Source of the DNA: Candidatus Thiodiazotropha endolucinida
Lineage (GTDB): Bacteria; Pseudomonadota; Gammaproteobacteria; Chromatiales; Chromatiaceae
DNA length: 64,000 nt
Direction of reading: 5' to 3'
Assembly: GCF_001715975.1 (NCBI RefSeq)
Contig: NZ_MARB01000014.1
Location: 62,001 to 126,000 of the forward strand
Both the position numbers and the translations under genes were made by a program. Below the pieces are notes generated by a model. The model saw only the letters and a list, made by a program, of their open reading frames with translations, ran no database searches and had not been told where the DNA came from. Shown piece by piece: positions 34,858 to 44,493 of this stretch. Numbering within the stretch: position 1 is the first letter of the stretch; each line of letters opens with the position of its first letter.

Positions 34858-36204
34858 TCAACTACCTTTTATTGCCCAAAGTTCGAGTTCCAGACCGGGG
34901 AATTCACCTCCTATATGTATGTCACATCCTCCTGAGGTTTCAAGCAGATTCCAGTACTCGTTATTCTTGTCCAGTTCGAAGTAACTGAAGCCTGCATTGT
35001 ATGGTATTTGTCTCGGTGCAACCGATAGAATGCGAAGACCGATGCCGGGGAGTTGAAGATTCACCAGGTCACGTATCTTTTCCACCGGGCCGATCTTGGT
35101 CTGGCTGGGGAATCGGCGCTGCAACACATCTGCCGTCAGGTTGGCATTGACCGCCAATACAAAGATCGCATCGCTCAACAGCGAACGGTCGGAGATGACC
35201 GCAACGCGTATGCCATACTTGCGCTCTTCAAGGGGTATGGCCACCGCTTTTTGTTCCAGTACCATGCTCAACGATCGGCGCAGCTCTCGCATCAGCGGGG
35301 TGAATGTCTCCTGCAGTGACTGATGCTGGTAGGTGGCAAAATCGGGTGGCCGCTTGTTACTGCTTGTAAAGGTAGCCAGTTCACCCGCCAACTGCAGGGA
35401 TGTTTCGTAAAAGGAGAGGGGGTGAAGTGGCGCGGTCTCGCTGTAATGGGTGTAGAGGGGCTCGAAACGGTTCACAACCTGCAACATCAGAAAGTCCGCG
35501 ACCTCGGCGATACCCTTGCCGCCGTCAACGAGACGCGAGGCGATGGCATCGGCACGATGATGCAACAAACCCTCGATCTCCTTTACATATCCGTCGAGAC
35601 GGGGAGAGACTTCGCAATCGAGGCAGGGAGGAATGAAATCCTCATCCAATACCAGCATGTCATCGGAACGGCGTTCGACGATTTTGGCCACCGCGAGATG
35701 AGCGAACTCCTCCAGTTCCGAGGAACCGATCATCAGCCTCAATGTAGGTTGCGCGACCTGCAGGGTGGATGTGGCTGTAGAACCCGCAATACCGTCTTTG
35801 GTCTCTAACTCATCGACAACATAACGTTCCAGACCCTCTTCCTGATCAGCGAATCGGATATTCGCTGTTCCTTGGCGGGCCAGGGGAAGGGCAAGATAGA
35901 TAATCTCACCTTTGTGCTCGGCCGGGATATCCAGCGGCGGGGGAGGGTTGTCGTTGCCGGGTATATCGAAGGTTGTACCATCCGGCAGCACACCATGACA
36001 GGACTCCACGGCCAGTCTGCCCAGTGCCAGTGCCAGTGCCAGTGCCTGTCTGTCGATCTTCAGTTGGGTAAAGCCCCAGCTGAAAGGGGTCAGATCAGCA
36101 CAGCGCGCCTGAACCATATGTTCCAGGAAGCGCTCCTGTTGCTGAAAGTGGTGTGGCCTGAGGAACATTCCCTCTGACCAGACAATCCTAGACATCCAAG
36201 ACAT
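34858..36204 (-). CDS. tssK: T6SS baseplate subunit TssK
   Basis: 448 residues beginning MSWMSRIVWSEGMFLRPHHF, with the following QQQER, the invariant TssK N-terminus. Further motifs are PLARQGTANIRFAD, DFIPPCLDCEVSP and a C-terminal neck domain (LLSDAIFVLAVNANLTADVL, QIPYNAGFSYFELDKNNEYW). TssK trimers link the baseplate wedge to the TssJLM membrane complex. The region coding for ALALALALG (about residue 55-63) consists of four exact copies of a hexanucleotide. Met4 could be the start instead. It is 24 bp behind tssJ. Confidence 0.96.
   Translation of the reverse strand: MSWMSRIVWSEGMFLRPHHFQQQERFLEHMVQARCADLTPFSWGFTQLKIDRQALALALALGRLAVESCHGVLPDGTTFDIPGNDNPPPPLDIPAEHKGEIIYLALPLARQGTANIRFADQEEGLERYVVDELETKDGIAGSTATSTLQVAQPTLRLMIGSSELEEFAHLAVAKIVERRSDDMLVLDEDFIPPCLDCEVSPRLDGYVKEIEGLLHHRADAIASRLVDGGKGIAEVADFLMLQVVNRFEPLYTHYSETAPLHPLSFYETSLQLAGELATFTSSNKRPPDFATYQHQSLQETFTPLMRELRRSLSMVLEQKAVAIPLEERKYGIRVAVISDRSLLSDAIFVLAVNANLTADVLQRRFPSQTKIGPVEKIRDLVNLQLPGIGLRILSVAPRQIPYNAGFSYFELDKNNEYWNLLETSGGCDIHIGGEFPGLELELWAIKGS
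36021..36044. repeat. Hexanucleotide tandem repeat inside tssK
   Basis: Four exact copies of CCAGTG in a row; on the coding strand they encode repeated Ala-Leu. Slippage would add or remove two residues without breaking the frame. Confidence 0.8.
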
Positions 36205-36228
36205 TATGTTCGGCTCTTTTAGAGTAAG

Positions 36229-36693
36229 TTATTTACTTTTTTTTTGGAGTGTGATGCCGCTCTTTCCAAACTCTATCACAAAGGTTGTTTCATCGTGCAG
36301 ATTGATCTCGATTGACCTGCGCCAGGTAGCATTTTCGATATCACGATAGGCACCGATTACACCCACATAACGCGTATCCGGTTGCAGTTCCCGTTCCAAG
36401 AGCTTTACCTCGCCGGGTTGGAAATGGAGTTCATCCCGCATCAACATCTCATCTCCCAATAGAGCAACATCCTGTTCAAACAGGTTGAAGAAATCTGCGT
36501 TGTTGAAGACACTCAGCGATTTCAATTCATAGATCCGGGCAACGATTGGCGATGGCCGGTCGTTGATATCGGGGTTGACGCTTTGAGCGGCGCTCATCGT
36601 CACTGCCACACTGGAGACACTCGAACACCCCATCACCATCGCCAAGTAGAGAAGTGCAAAAATATGCAGTAGGTTTCTTATGATTGATTTCAT
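36229..36693 (-). CDS. tssJ: T6SS outer-membrane lipoprotein TssJ
   Basis: 154 residues with a lipoprotein signal ending AMVMGC, then a transthyretin-like beta sandwich: NPDINDRPSPIVARIYELKS, FNNADFFNLFEQDVALLGDE and LERELQPDTRYVGVIGAYRD. The RIYELK and DFF...LF motifs are characteristic of TssJ. It binds the periplasmic end of TssM and anchors the membrane complex to the outer membrane. It lies 15 bp after the FHA gene and 24 bp ahead of tssK. Confidence 0.95.
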   Translation of the reverse strand: MKSIIRNLLHIFALLYLAMVMGCSSVSSVAVTMSAAQSVNPDINDRPSPIVARIYELKSLSVFNNADFFNLFEQDVALLGDEMLMRDELHFQPGEVKLLERELQPDTRYVGVIGAYRDIENATWRRSIEINLHDETTFVIEFGKSGITLQKKSK

Positions 36694-36708
36694 CTGCGTG
36701 CCTTCCTG

Positions 36709-38214
36709 TCAGTTGGGTAGACCAGAGTCGGGTTGTTTGAGCGATTCCAAGCGACGTATCTGCTCTTCATAGGCTTGAGAGAAGGTGCGTCCGAAAAGTT
36801 GGTGAAAATCATCCTCGGCTTCGTTTGCAATCTCCGAATAGAGCTCTGTGAAGAGTTCCCAGGTCTTGGCCTGTCTGTAGAGCGGTAGTTTTTCCAGTAT
36901 TGCCTGTTGACCCAGGCGCTGCTCCAGGATCTCCGGTTTGAAGCGTTGCAACACAGCATGCAAAGCGGCCTGCATGCCCACCATTACCGCCAGCATATGC
37001 GCCTCGATGTCTTCATGGGCCTCTTCGAATGCCGACAGCGGGGAGAGGTAGCCGCTGCTGGGATTGGGATTGATGATATGGCGTAGCGCCTCCTCGATAT
37101 TTATGGAGAACTTCAGTGGATTGTTCTCGACCGGCTGTATCATGGTCTGGGACATGCGGAACTCTCCCTTCATCTGTGCCCTGGCGCGAAGTATCGACAT
37201 GGTGCCGTTGACACTGGTACGCAATATCTTCCCCAGGTTCTGTAACAGGGTCTCCATCGGCAGGTCGGCAATATGCTCTTCGGATATTCCCATGCTTTCA
37301 GCCAAGACTCGACGCATAGTGGCTTCGTCGGATGATTGTGCGATATTGGGCGCCGCTCTCTCCGAGGGAGGTTGCACCGGAGCGGTAGCTGCCGTGTCTG
37401 CTTGTCCACCCGGCCTGGGAATCGATTCCCTGTTGACCGCGGGAGATGGTTCGTTCAGATCACTCGGTTGTAAAGGCGGTATATGAGACGGCTGGGGCGG
37501 AGTGGCTGGTACCGGCTCCTGATCGAGGGGAGGCAAACCGGGGGGGGATAGGGCCTGTGACTCATCCTTACGATCACTACCGTCATCATCCAGGTCCCAA
37601 TCTTCCGGGATCGGAGTCGGCTGATTAAAATAAGCGTTCAAATCGGAGGTGTGGTCTGATTGGGATGGGAGGCTTGAGGCTCCGCTCTCTGGGGATGGCT
37701 CGTCCATCTCCAGACTGGGCGTCTCCGGCTCATCCAGGGAGTACTCTTCCTCGATGACCTGTTCCAGTTGCGGTTGCTCCAACGGTGTGGAAAAAGCCTC
37801 TTCCAAGTCTTGCCCGGCCTCTGCATCCACCATGCGGGCAAAAGGATCATCCAGGCCTTCGAAATTATTTGTCTCCAGGGTTTGACTAGCAGGCTTTTCT
37901 ACTGATACGCCGATTTCGTAATCACCGATGGTGAAGCTGTCACCATCCTGCAGGGCGACACGGTTATTCTTCCCCAAGGGCTGGGCGGAACGGTTTATGA
38001 ACACCCCATTGGCGCTGAGATCGGTGATATGAAATGATTCATCGCTGAAATCTATCTGGGCATGGCGTCCCGATATAAAGCGTTCCGGATCGGGTAATAT
38101 CCAGTCATTCTCATCCCGGCGGCCGATGCTCCCGCCCTGCTGATCGAAGGTTACAGTCATGGGCTGTGTCGGGGGTGCCCCGGCAACCTGATTGACTGTC
38201 AATGTAATTTTCAT
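36709..38214 (-). CDS. tagH: T6SS FHA-domain protein (TagH/Fha)
   Basis: About 501 residues. The N-terminal FHA domain (residues 5-95) has GSIGRRDENDWILPDPERFI, SGRHAQI and LSANGVFINRS, the phosphothreonine-binding loops. A long acidic, Pro/Ser/Glu-rich linker (about 110-310) follows, then the T6SS-specific C-terminal domain (about 320-500; KFSINIEEALRHIINPNPSS, RLGQQAILEKLPLYRQAKTW, FHQLFGRTFSQAYEEQIRRL). In Pseudomonas the FHA protein is the switch phosphorylated by PpkA and dephosphorylated by PppA. ATG 38214 (MKITLTVNQ) is preferred to 38235. It sits 58 bp behind tssH. Confidence 0.93.
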   Translation of the reverse strand: MKITLTVNQVAGAPPTQPMTVTFDQQGGSIGRRDENDWILPDPERFISGRHAQIDFSDESFHITDLSANGVFINRSAQPLGKNNRVALQDGDSFTIGDYEIGVSVEKPASQTLETNNFEGLDDPFARMVDAEAGQDLEEAFSTPLEQPQLEQVIEEEYSLDEPETPSLEMDEPSPESGASSLPSQSDHTSDLNAYFNQPTPIPEDWDLDDDGSDRKDESQALSPPGLPPLDQEPVPATPPQPSHIPPLQPSDLNEPSPAVNRESIPRPGGQADTAATAPVQPPSERAAPNIAQSSDEATMRRVLAESMGISEEHIADLPMETLLQNLGKILRTSVNGTMSILRARAQMKGEFRMSQTMIQPVENNPLKFSINIEEALRHIINPNPSSGYLSPLSAFEEAHEDIEAHMLAVMVGMQAALHAVLQRFKPEILEQRLGQQAILEKLPLYRQAKTWELFTELYSEIANEAEDDFHQLFGRTFSQAYEEQIRRLESLKQPDSGLPN

Positions 38215-38272
38215 CGCACCGCTTTCGGAAAACATGTCAACAACTGGTCATCTCTGTCGCTTTTCATCAGCT

Positions 38273-41035
38273 TCAAGAAAAGTTATAGCTGAATTCTTCA
38301 TTCTCTACACCGATGTGGATTTTTCCAATCGGGCGTGCCTCCATCTTTTCAATCAGAATGTGTCTGCTGATCTCCGGCAGCAGGGTGTTGGTGAGGATGG
38401 CATCCACCATGCGGGCACCGCTCTCCACCTCTGTGCAGCGGCTGATGATCAGTTTCACGACACTATCGTCATAGGTGAGCGGAATGCCATGATTTTCTTG
38501 GATACGGGATTCAATGCGGCCCAGCTGCAGACGCACTACCTTGGCCAGGACCTCATCACTCAGAGGATAGTAGGGTATCACCACCAGCCGGCCGAGGAGG
38601 GCGGCGGGAAAGACCTTCAGCAGGGGATCGTGCAGTGAGCTGGAGATGGCATCGGGCTCCGGCATCAAATCGGGATCCTTGCACAGATTGTCAATCATCT
38701 CCGTGCCCACGTTGGAGGTCAGCAGAATCAAGGTGTTCTTGAAATCGATATGGCGGCCCTCGCCATCTTCCATCCAACCTTTATCGAATACTTGAAAAAA
38801 GATCTCATGGACGTCGGGATGGGCCTTCTCCACCTCATCCAGCAGGACTACGCTATAGGGTTTGCGTCGCACCGCTTCGGTCAAGATTCCGCCTTCGCCA
38901 TAACCGACATACCCGGGAGGCGCACCTTTCAGGGTGGAGACCGTGTGCGCCTCCTGAAATTCGCTCATGTTGATGGTGATGACATTCTGTTCACCCCCAT
39001 ACAATGATTCCGCCAAAGTAAGCCCGGTTTCGGTCTTGCCCACGCCTGAGGGGCCGCAGAGCATGAACACGCCGATCGGTTTGTTAGGATTGTCCAGATT
39101 GGCCCGTGAGGTCAGGATGCGGCGGGAGATCATCTGCAGGGCGTGGTCTTGGCCGATGACGCGTCTTGCCAGGGTGTCACTGAGGTTGAGGATGGTTTCG
39201 ATCTCATTTTTCACCATCCGTCCTACCGGGATTCCAGTCCAGTCACCGACGACGGAGGCGACTGCCTGAGCATCCACGCTGGGCAGGATCAGTGGGCGTT
39301 CGCCTTGCAGTTCGCTCAATTCCGATTTGAGTTCGGTCAGACGCTGCATCATCTCTTCGGCCGATAGATCAGATGCGGAATCAGAGCCCGTGTCCTCCGA
39401 TTCATCACTGACCCCGAGCTTGCTTTGTGTTTCGCTATCCTCGCCGGCATTCTCTTCGGTGCCGGTGTCTTCATCGCCACCGTTCAATCCCTTGAGCTGG
39501 TTTTGTATCTGCAGCAGTTCTTCCACCAGCGCCTTTTCAGTCTCCCAGCGTTCTGAGAGCCGGACCAGTCGATCGCGCTCCTGCTCGAGTTTTTCCAGGG
39601 TGGCGCTTTCACGCTCCTCGGTATCCATGCCGATGGCCTTTTCCCGGCCGATGATCGCCAATTCCGTCTCAAAGGCCTCGATGCGGCGTTCACTGTCATC
39701 CACCTCTGCAGGGACAGCCGCCTGGCTGATGGCAACCCTGGCGCAGGTGGTATCCAACAGGCTGACCGATTTATCCGGCAGTTGACGGGCAGGGATATAG
39801 CGATGAGAGAGTCTGACCGAGGCATCCAGTGCTTCATCCAGGATCTGCACCTGATGGTGATCTTCCAGGGTCGATGCCACGCCGCGCATCATGCGGATGG
39901 CCCGATCTTCATCCGGTTCATCCACCTGCACCACCTGAAAGCGTCGGGTCAGGGCAGGATCCTTCTCGATATATTTCTTATATTCCGCCCAGGTTGTGGC
40001 GGCCACTGTACGCAGGGTGCCGCGTGCGAGGGCGGGTTTCAGCAGATTGGCCGCATCCCCGGTACCGGCACTGCCGCCGGCACCGATGAGGGTGTGCGCC
40101 TCGTCGATAAACAGGATGATCGGTTTTTCGGAGGACTGGACCTCTTCGATCACCTGCTTGAGCCGATTCTCGAACTCTCCCTTCATGCTTGCGCCGGCCT
40201 GCAACAGACCGACATCGAGTACCCGCAGGGTGACCTCTTTCAGTGAAGGGGGTACGTCACCCCGGGCGATGCGCAGGGCGAAGCCTTCCACCACTGCGGT
40301 CTTGCCGACACCGGCCTCGCCGGTAAGGATTGGGTTATTCTGGCGTCTGCGCATCAGGATATCGACTATCTGGCGGATCTCCTCATCACGCCCGACAATC
40401 GGATCGATTTCTCCATTTCTGGCCCGTTCGGTCAGGTCTACGGAAAATTGATGCAGTGCCTGCTGCTTGCCCATCTGGGCCGGGGCGATGGCATCACTGG
40501 CCTCACCGGGAGCGGCGCCACCGCCCACTTGGAAGCCGTCATTGGAACGCAATACCTGTTCCGGGGAGCCTTCAACCACTTCGTTAAAACGGTCTGTGAG
40601 GGTATCGATACTGAGCTTTTTGAACTGGTCGGAAATGCGCATCAGGGCATTGCGAAGCGTGTTGGTCTTCAATATCCCGATAATCAGGTAACCGGTGCGC
40701 ACCTGGCTGTCCCCGAACATCAGAGTGCCATAGACCCAGCCTCGTTCAGTGGCCTCTTCCACGTGGGATGAGAGGTCGGAAATCGAGGTCGAACCCCGGG
40801 GTAATGCGTCGAGGGTTTCGGTTATATCCTTCGCCAAGTGGGAGGGATCGAGGTTGAACTGCTTGATGATGCGGTGGAGGTCTGAATCCTGCAGTTGCAA
40901 AATCTGGTGAAACCAGTGAACCAGCTCCACATAGGGATTTCCGCGCATTTTGCAGAATACCGTCGCACTTTCGATGGCTTTGTAGCCGAGGCTGTTCAAT
41001 TTTCCAAACAGTGCGGCACGATTTATCTCGCTCAT
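38273..41035 (-). CDS. tssH: T6SS AAA+ sheath-recycling ATPase TssH (ClpV)
   Basis: 920 residues with the ClpB-like layout: N-domain (1-150) that binds the sheath, first AAA+ module with Walker A GEAGVGKTA at 239-247 and IILFIDEAHTLIGAGGSAGT, a coiled-coil middle domain enlarged by an acidic stretch (about 515-560, rich in Glu, Asp, Ser), and second AAA+ module with GPSGVGKTETGLTLAE and VVLLDEVEKAHPDVHEIFFQ. It unfolds the contracted TssB/TssC sheath for reuse. The acidic insertion in the middle domain is unusual. Its ATG overlaps the tssG stop by four bases. Confidence 0.96.
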   Translation of the reverse strand: MSEINRAALFGKLNSLGYKAIESATVFCKMRGNPYVELVHWFHQILQLQDSDLHRIIKQFNLDPSHLAKDITETLDALPRGSTSISDLSSHVEEATERGWVYGTLMFGDSQVRTGYLIIGILKTNTLRNALMRISDQFKKLSIDTLTDRFNEVVEGSPEQVLRSNDGFQVGGGAAPGEASDAIAPAQMGKQQALHQFSVDLTERARNGEIDPIVGRDEEIRQIVDILMRRRQNNPILTGEAGVGKTAVVEGFALRIARGDVPPSLKEVTLRVLDVGLLQAGASMKGEFENRLKQVIEEVQSSEKPIILFIDEAHTLIGAGGSAGTGDAANLLKPALARGTLRTVAATTWAEYKKYIEKDPALTRRFQVVQVDEPDEDRAIRMMRGVASTLEDHHQVQILDEALDASVRLSHRYIPARQLPDKSVSLLDTTCARVAISQAAVPAEVDDSERRIEAFETELAIIGREKAIGMDTEERESATLEKLEQERDRLVRLSERWETEKALVEELLQIQNQLKGLNGGDEDTGTEENAGEDSETQSKLGVSDESEDTGSDSASDLSAEEMMQRLTELKSELSELQGERPLILPSVDAQAVASVVGDWTGIPVGRMVKNEIETILNLSDTLARRVIGQDHALQMISRRILTSRANLDNPNKPIGVFMLCGPSGVGKTETGLTLAESLYGGEQNVITINMSEFQEAHTVSTLKGAPPGYVGYGEGGILTEAVRRKPYSVVLLDEVEKAHPDVHEIFFQVFDKGWMEDGEGRHIDFKNTLILLTSNVGTEMIDNLCKDPDLMPEPDAISSSLHDPLLKVFPAALLGRLVVIPYYPLSDEVLAKVVRLQLGRIESRIQENHGIPLTYDDSVVKLIISRCTEVESGARMVDAILTNTLLPEISRHILIEKMEARPIGKIHIGVENEEFSYNFS

Positions 41036-42072
41036 GTATGAAGCCCTCTGATTTCAAGCGGATGCAGGAACAGGTCATCGCCGTCCCGGCCCAGGGGTTC
41101 CTGAGCAAGCCATGTCGTCCAGCCGAGTCGGCTTTCGCCATCCAGGCTTAACTGCGGCACCTCTTGCTCCTGCAGGATCAGGTTCAACTCCCAGTCCTGC
41201 TCATCCCCGATATAGTTTTTTACGATTGCGATGAGTCTTTTCAGACTCTCGCCGCCGGGTAGCATACGTTGGTAGTCGTTATATTTGACGGCCCCCATCA
41301 CAATGCGGAATTTCTGCTGTCCCTGCCAAACCCGGTCCCCCACGATTATCGTCGCACCCAGTGTACTGATATCCGTCGAGGCACCCAATCGACAACGACT
41401 GTTGTCAGGCAGTTCGATCCAGGTTCCGACAAACTCGTCGATATGTACCGGAAGTTGGAAAAAGTCTTGTATGATCGCTTCCAGACCTTCTGCATTGCGG
41501 GTCTGATCCGAGAGTCTCCCGGCATAGTGCAGTTTTGCCAGGTCCGGCATCGCATCGCGATCACGAAGGTGGGGGGATCCGATGCCGAATACAGAACCGA
41601 GGTAGTTACCGAATCTGTCCTGTTCCGGGCGATCGAAACTGACGGTCGGCTGACTGTTTGCCCAGACCCGGTAGAAGAGGGTTAGCAGCCGATGCTGAAA
41701 ATGATCGAGAAAAGCGACTTGGGTGGGGTCATGCTCGTTGTGTATTCGGTCGTGGACATATTCAGTCAGATGAAGTGGGAGAGGCCCGTTGGGGCCCAGT
41801 AAACCAAAAAAGTAGACACCCAGACGGGGCGGTAATCCCCCCTTGCCCTGTTTGAATGAGGAAAGGGTTGATGGCTGAAACCCCATGGTCGGATCCTGAC
41901 CGAGTCGAATTGCATCATGTTTGGTATGCAATGACTCGCCCAGACGAGGCTGTTTCGGATAGGCGCACTCCAGCCGCCGCATCGCCTGATAAAAATCAAA
42001 GCGATAGGGTGCCTGTTGCAGCCTGTCAAACAGACCTAGAGCGTTTGTCTCAGACCCAGCCTTACCGGCCAT
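41032..42072 (-). CDS. tssG: T6SS baseplate subunit TssG
   Basis: 346 residues with the family motifs PYRFDFYQAMRRLECAYPKQ, FFGLLGPNGPLPLHLTEYVH and FLDHFQHRLLTLFYRVWA. TssG forms the baseplate wedge with TssE and TssF. A GGAGAG box lies nine bases before ATG 42072. The gene overlaps tssF by 37 bp and tssH by four bases, so the operon is translationally coupled here. Confidence 0.95.
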   Translation of the reverse strand: MAGKAGSETNALGLFDRLQQAPYRFDFYQAMRRLECAYPKQPRLGESLHTKHDAIRLGQDPTMGFQPSTLSSFKQGKGGLPPRLGVYFFGLLGPNGPLPLHLTEYVHDRIHNEHDPTQVAFLDHFQHRLLTLFYRVWANSQPTVSFDRPEQDRFGNYLGSVFGIGSPHLRDRDAMPDLAKLHYAGRLSDQTRNAEGLEAIIQDFFQLPVHIDEFVGTWIELPDNSRCRLGASTDISTLGATIIVGDRVWQGQQKFRIVMGAVKYNDYQRMLPGGESLKRLIAIVKNYIGDEQDWELNLILQEQEVPQLSLDGESRLGWTTWLAQEPLGRDGDDLFLHPLEIRGLHT

Positions 42073-43907
42073 CGCATGATCTCTCCGCGTTGCAGGGTGA
42101 CAATCACCGTCTCCGTGAAGGAGTTGATTGCCGTATATTTTCGAAAAAACTGTTCCATCATCGCACCGAACAGGAATGCGCCACTGCCTTCAAATGCCAT
42201 TTCATCCAAGGTCAGGGTTACCTCCAGGCCACGGCCAAATGCTATCGGGCCAGGACTGGGCAGACGTCTGTTGACCGGCTTCGAGGTGATCGATACGACC
42301 CCTTCGATCTGTTTTCGCATCGTTGGATCGCCGGTGTCTGAATAGAGTTGTAAAAAGTCCTTCAGTGCCGCTGTACTCTGTTCCCGGTCCTCACCGGAGA
42401 GTGAGAGATAATTGAGCGAAAGATGATTGATCAGACGCCAACTGATGCCTCCCTTCGCGGTGGATGGCTTGGGTTTCGTGGGAGAACCAATACAGCGGAT
42501 AGTATTCACCGGGGTACTGCTGTCGAGGCTGAAGTTTGATTCGCCGTGACCCAGTGGAAGATGCATCGATAGATCACGATTGGTACAGAGTGTCGTTACT
42601 GAAAGCTGCCGTAGATCACTTTGAAAGGGCGCTTCATCCCCATCCACGATAGAGATAAATACCTCACTGCCCACATAGCTGGAACGGGCACCCTCACGCT
42701 GTTGTTTGGATGAGAGCAACCTTGGCATTCTATGGGTGGCGTAATAGGCTTGAGGCTGATCGCTCGAGATAAAGTCATTACTGGCATAGAAGGGATAGAA
42801 GGTCTGACTCTGCTCGCTACTACTGCCGAAGCCCTTGATCTCCTCGATTTCATACACCTCATAGTCCATCGGCCGGGTCCGGTCGGGCAGGATATGATAT
42901 TCCGCTTCACTGTCGGTCAAATGGATACGGTCGGCGCGTTTCGGAAAAAGGTTGATGCACGGAGCACAGTAGAGCAGGAAGTTTGATTCGTTCAGACTAT
43001 CTTCAAGTTCGGGATCGCTCTCATCGAGCATGATGAAGAGATCCAGTGAATTTCCCTCACAACTACTGATGACCCGCTGCAGGTCGAACAGTTCGATGAA
43101 CATGAATCGCTCGGGTAGCGCATAGTATTCCGCCAGGAACCGATAACCCTGAAAGGATCGGGGACCATATGGCAGCAGGGATTCGTCTTTCTCAAACCCC
43201 ATGATGCGTGCCGGTCCGGGAGCTGACGTGGTGCTGTATTGATCCGAATCCGGATTTTTGCCGATGATACGCAAGGTGTGGCCTGCCAGCGCCTCAAAGG
43301 TACGCATTCCGGTTTCCCCTCCGGTTAAAAAGAGGGGCAGTTTGTTCAGGTCGAGCTTGTTGAATGGGATCTCACCGGTAGTGTTCAGCCTGATGCGTAT
43401 GGCAGCCTTGGCCTTTTCCTGTCTACCGATACCTGCCAGGTTGATTGCCGCCGGTGTGGGGAGATAGTCCGCGCTTTGAATTTCGATCGGCCATAATGTG
43501 ACATCTTGTGCGCTGCGATAGATACAGGCCGTGTGGCTCCCCTTGCCAAGGCGGCTGCGCAGGATCGAGTGGCGGGGCAGCAGGAAGCCGTCTCCCAGGG
43601 AGGGTTCCAGCATGTCTGCCTGGAACTGAACCACCATCATCGACGGAGTGGGACAGAGATAGTGGGGAAAGACCCGCTCCATCAGATGCTGGGTAAAGCG
43701 TGGGAACTCCTCATCGATCTTAAGCTGGATTCTGGCCGCGAGAAAACTGAAACCCTCTAACAGACGCTCCACATAGGGATCGGCACATTCGAATTCGTCG
43801 AGTGAAAGGCGGCTGGCAATCTTGGGATAGGATTTTGCGAACTCTGCCCCCATTTCGCGCATGAACTGCAATTCGCTGTTGTAATATTTGAGTAATCTCG
43901 GATCCAT
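42036..43907 (-). CDS. tssF: T6SS baseplate subunit TssF
   Basis: 623 residues from MDPRLLKYYNSELQFMREMG, the invariant TssF start; ATG 43907 is chosen because it is four bases after the tssE stop and homology begins there, although the frame extends 10 codons further. Other motifs: LLEGFSFLAARIQLKIDEEF, PHYLCPTPSMMVVQF and FLLPRHSILRS in the N-terminal half, and VTLTLDEMAFEGSGAFLFGA near the end. TssF is the largest wedge component. No disruption is seen. Confidence 0.96.
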   Translation of the reverse strand: MDPRLLKYYNSELQFMREMGAEFAKSYPKIASRLSLDEFECADPYVERLLEGFSFLAARIQLKIDEEFPRFTQHLMERVFPHYLCPTPSMMVVQFQADMLEPSLGDGFLLPRHSILRSRLGKGSHTACIYRSAQDVTLWPIEIQSADYLPTPAAINLAGIGRQEKAKAAIRIRLNTTGEIPFNKLDLNKLPLFLTGGETGMRTFEALAGHTLRIIGKNPDSDQYSTTSAPGPARIMGFEKDESLLPYGPRSFQGYRFLAEYYALPERFMFIELFDLQRVISSCEGNSLDLFIMLDESDPELEDSLNESNFLLYCAPCINLFPKRADRIHLTDSEAEYHILPDRTRPMDYEVYEIEEIKGFGSSSEQSQTFYPFYASNDFISSDQPQAYYATHRMPRLLSSKQQREGARSSYVGSEVFISIVDGDEAPFQSDLRQLSVTTLCTNRDLSMHLPLGHGESNFSLDSSTPVNTIRCIGSPTKPKPSTAKGGISWRLINHLSLNYLSLSGEDREQSTAALKDFLQLYSDTGDPTMRKQIEGVVSITSKPVNRRLPSPGPIAFGRGLEVTLTLDEMAFEGSGAFLFGAMMEQFFRKYTAINSFTETVIVTLQRGEIMRWPVRLGLRQTL

Positions 43908-43911
43908 GTGA

Positions 43912-44427
43912 TTACTCCAACCCTGAACTGAATGCATCGGACAGGGTCACGCCACCTTCCTCCAGGTCGATCTGGGTCTTGATAAGCAGATGGGAAGGTG
44001 TCGGCACCGCCCATAGCCGACCCTCGATTTCAAACATCAATCGATTGTGGCTCTCTTTGCCGCTGTCCCTGATAGAGCGTACCCTGACGGATTGCGGTAA
44101 GATGCGCGGCTCGTAATCCTGAATCGCCTGCCGTACCAGACGTTCCAGTCGCGCAAGATCCATCCCCGTTACCAGATGTCCCGAGAGCTCCGTGAGACCA
44201 TAGTTGAGTACTGAATGTTCCACCTCCGGATAGGCAGTAAGATCTTCTGTGGTCGAGAGGTTGGTGGTGTTCAGCAACCAGGCTAAATCACGCATGACCA
44301 TTTGTCGCAGGCGACGCATGGAGATGATCCGCTTATCCTGTGATTCACGGGTTTTGCCTGGCTCATCATCGGTTAGCCGGTCAAGCAGAGACGGTTGTAA
44401 CTGATTCTGTTGTTTAGCGGTTTTCAA
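43912..44427 (-). CDS. tssE: T6SS baseplate subunit TssE (gp25-like)
   Basis: 171 residues of the gp25/lysozyme-like family: LQPSLLDRLTDDEPG at the N-terminus, RRLRQMVMRDLAWLLNTTN with EDLTAYPEVEHSVLNYGL next, and LVRQAIQDYEPRILPQSVRV in the C-terminal half. The conserved ExxxxR-like region of gp25 (IQDYEPRI) is intact. It starts sheath polymerisation from the baseplate. It lies between tagJ and tssF and nearly touches the latter. Confidence 0.95.
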   Translation of the reverse strand: MKTAKQQNQLQPSLLDRLTDDEPGKTRESQDKRIISMRRLRQMVMRDLAWLLNTTNLSTTEDLTAYPEVEHSVLNYGLTELSGHLVTGMDLARLERLVRQAIQDYEPRILPQSVRVRSIRDSGKESHNRLMFEIEGRLWAVPTPSHLLIKTQIDLEEGGVTLSDAFSSGLE

Positions 44428-44493
44428 ACTGAATACTCCGATTAACCGCCATTTGCTTGGAACGTTTGATATGCATACTGATGATTGGTTTGA

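Noticed and set aside
39782-40451. Several plus-strand frames of 150 codons inside tssH
   Set aside because: All are opposite the first AAA+ module of ClpV, and they overlap one another in different phases.
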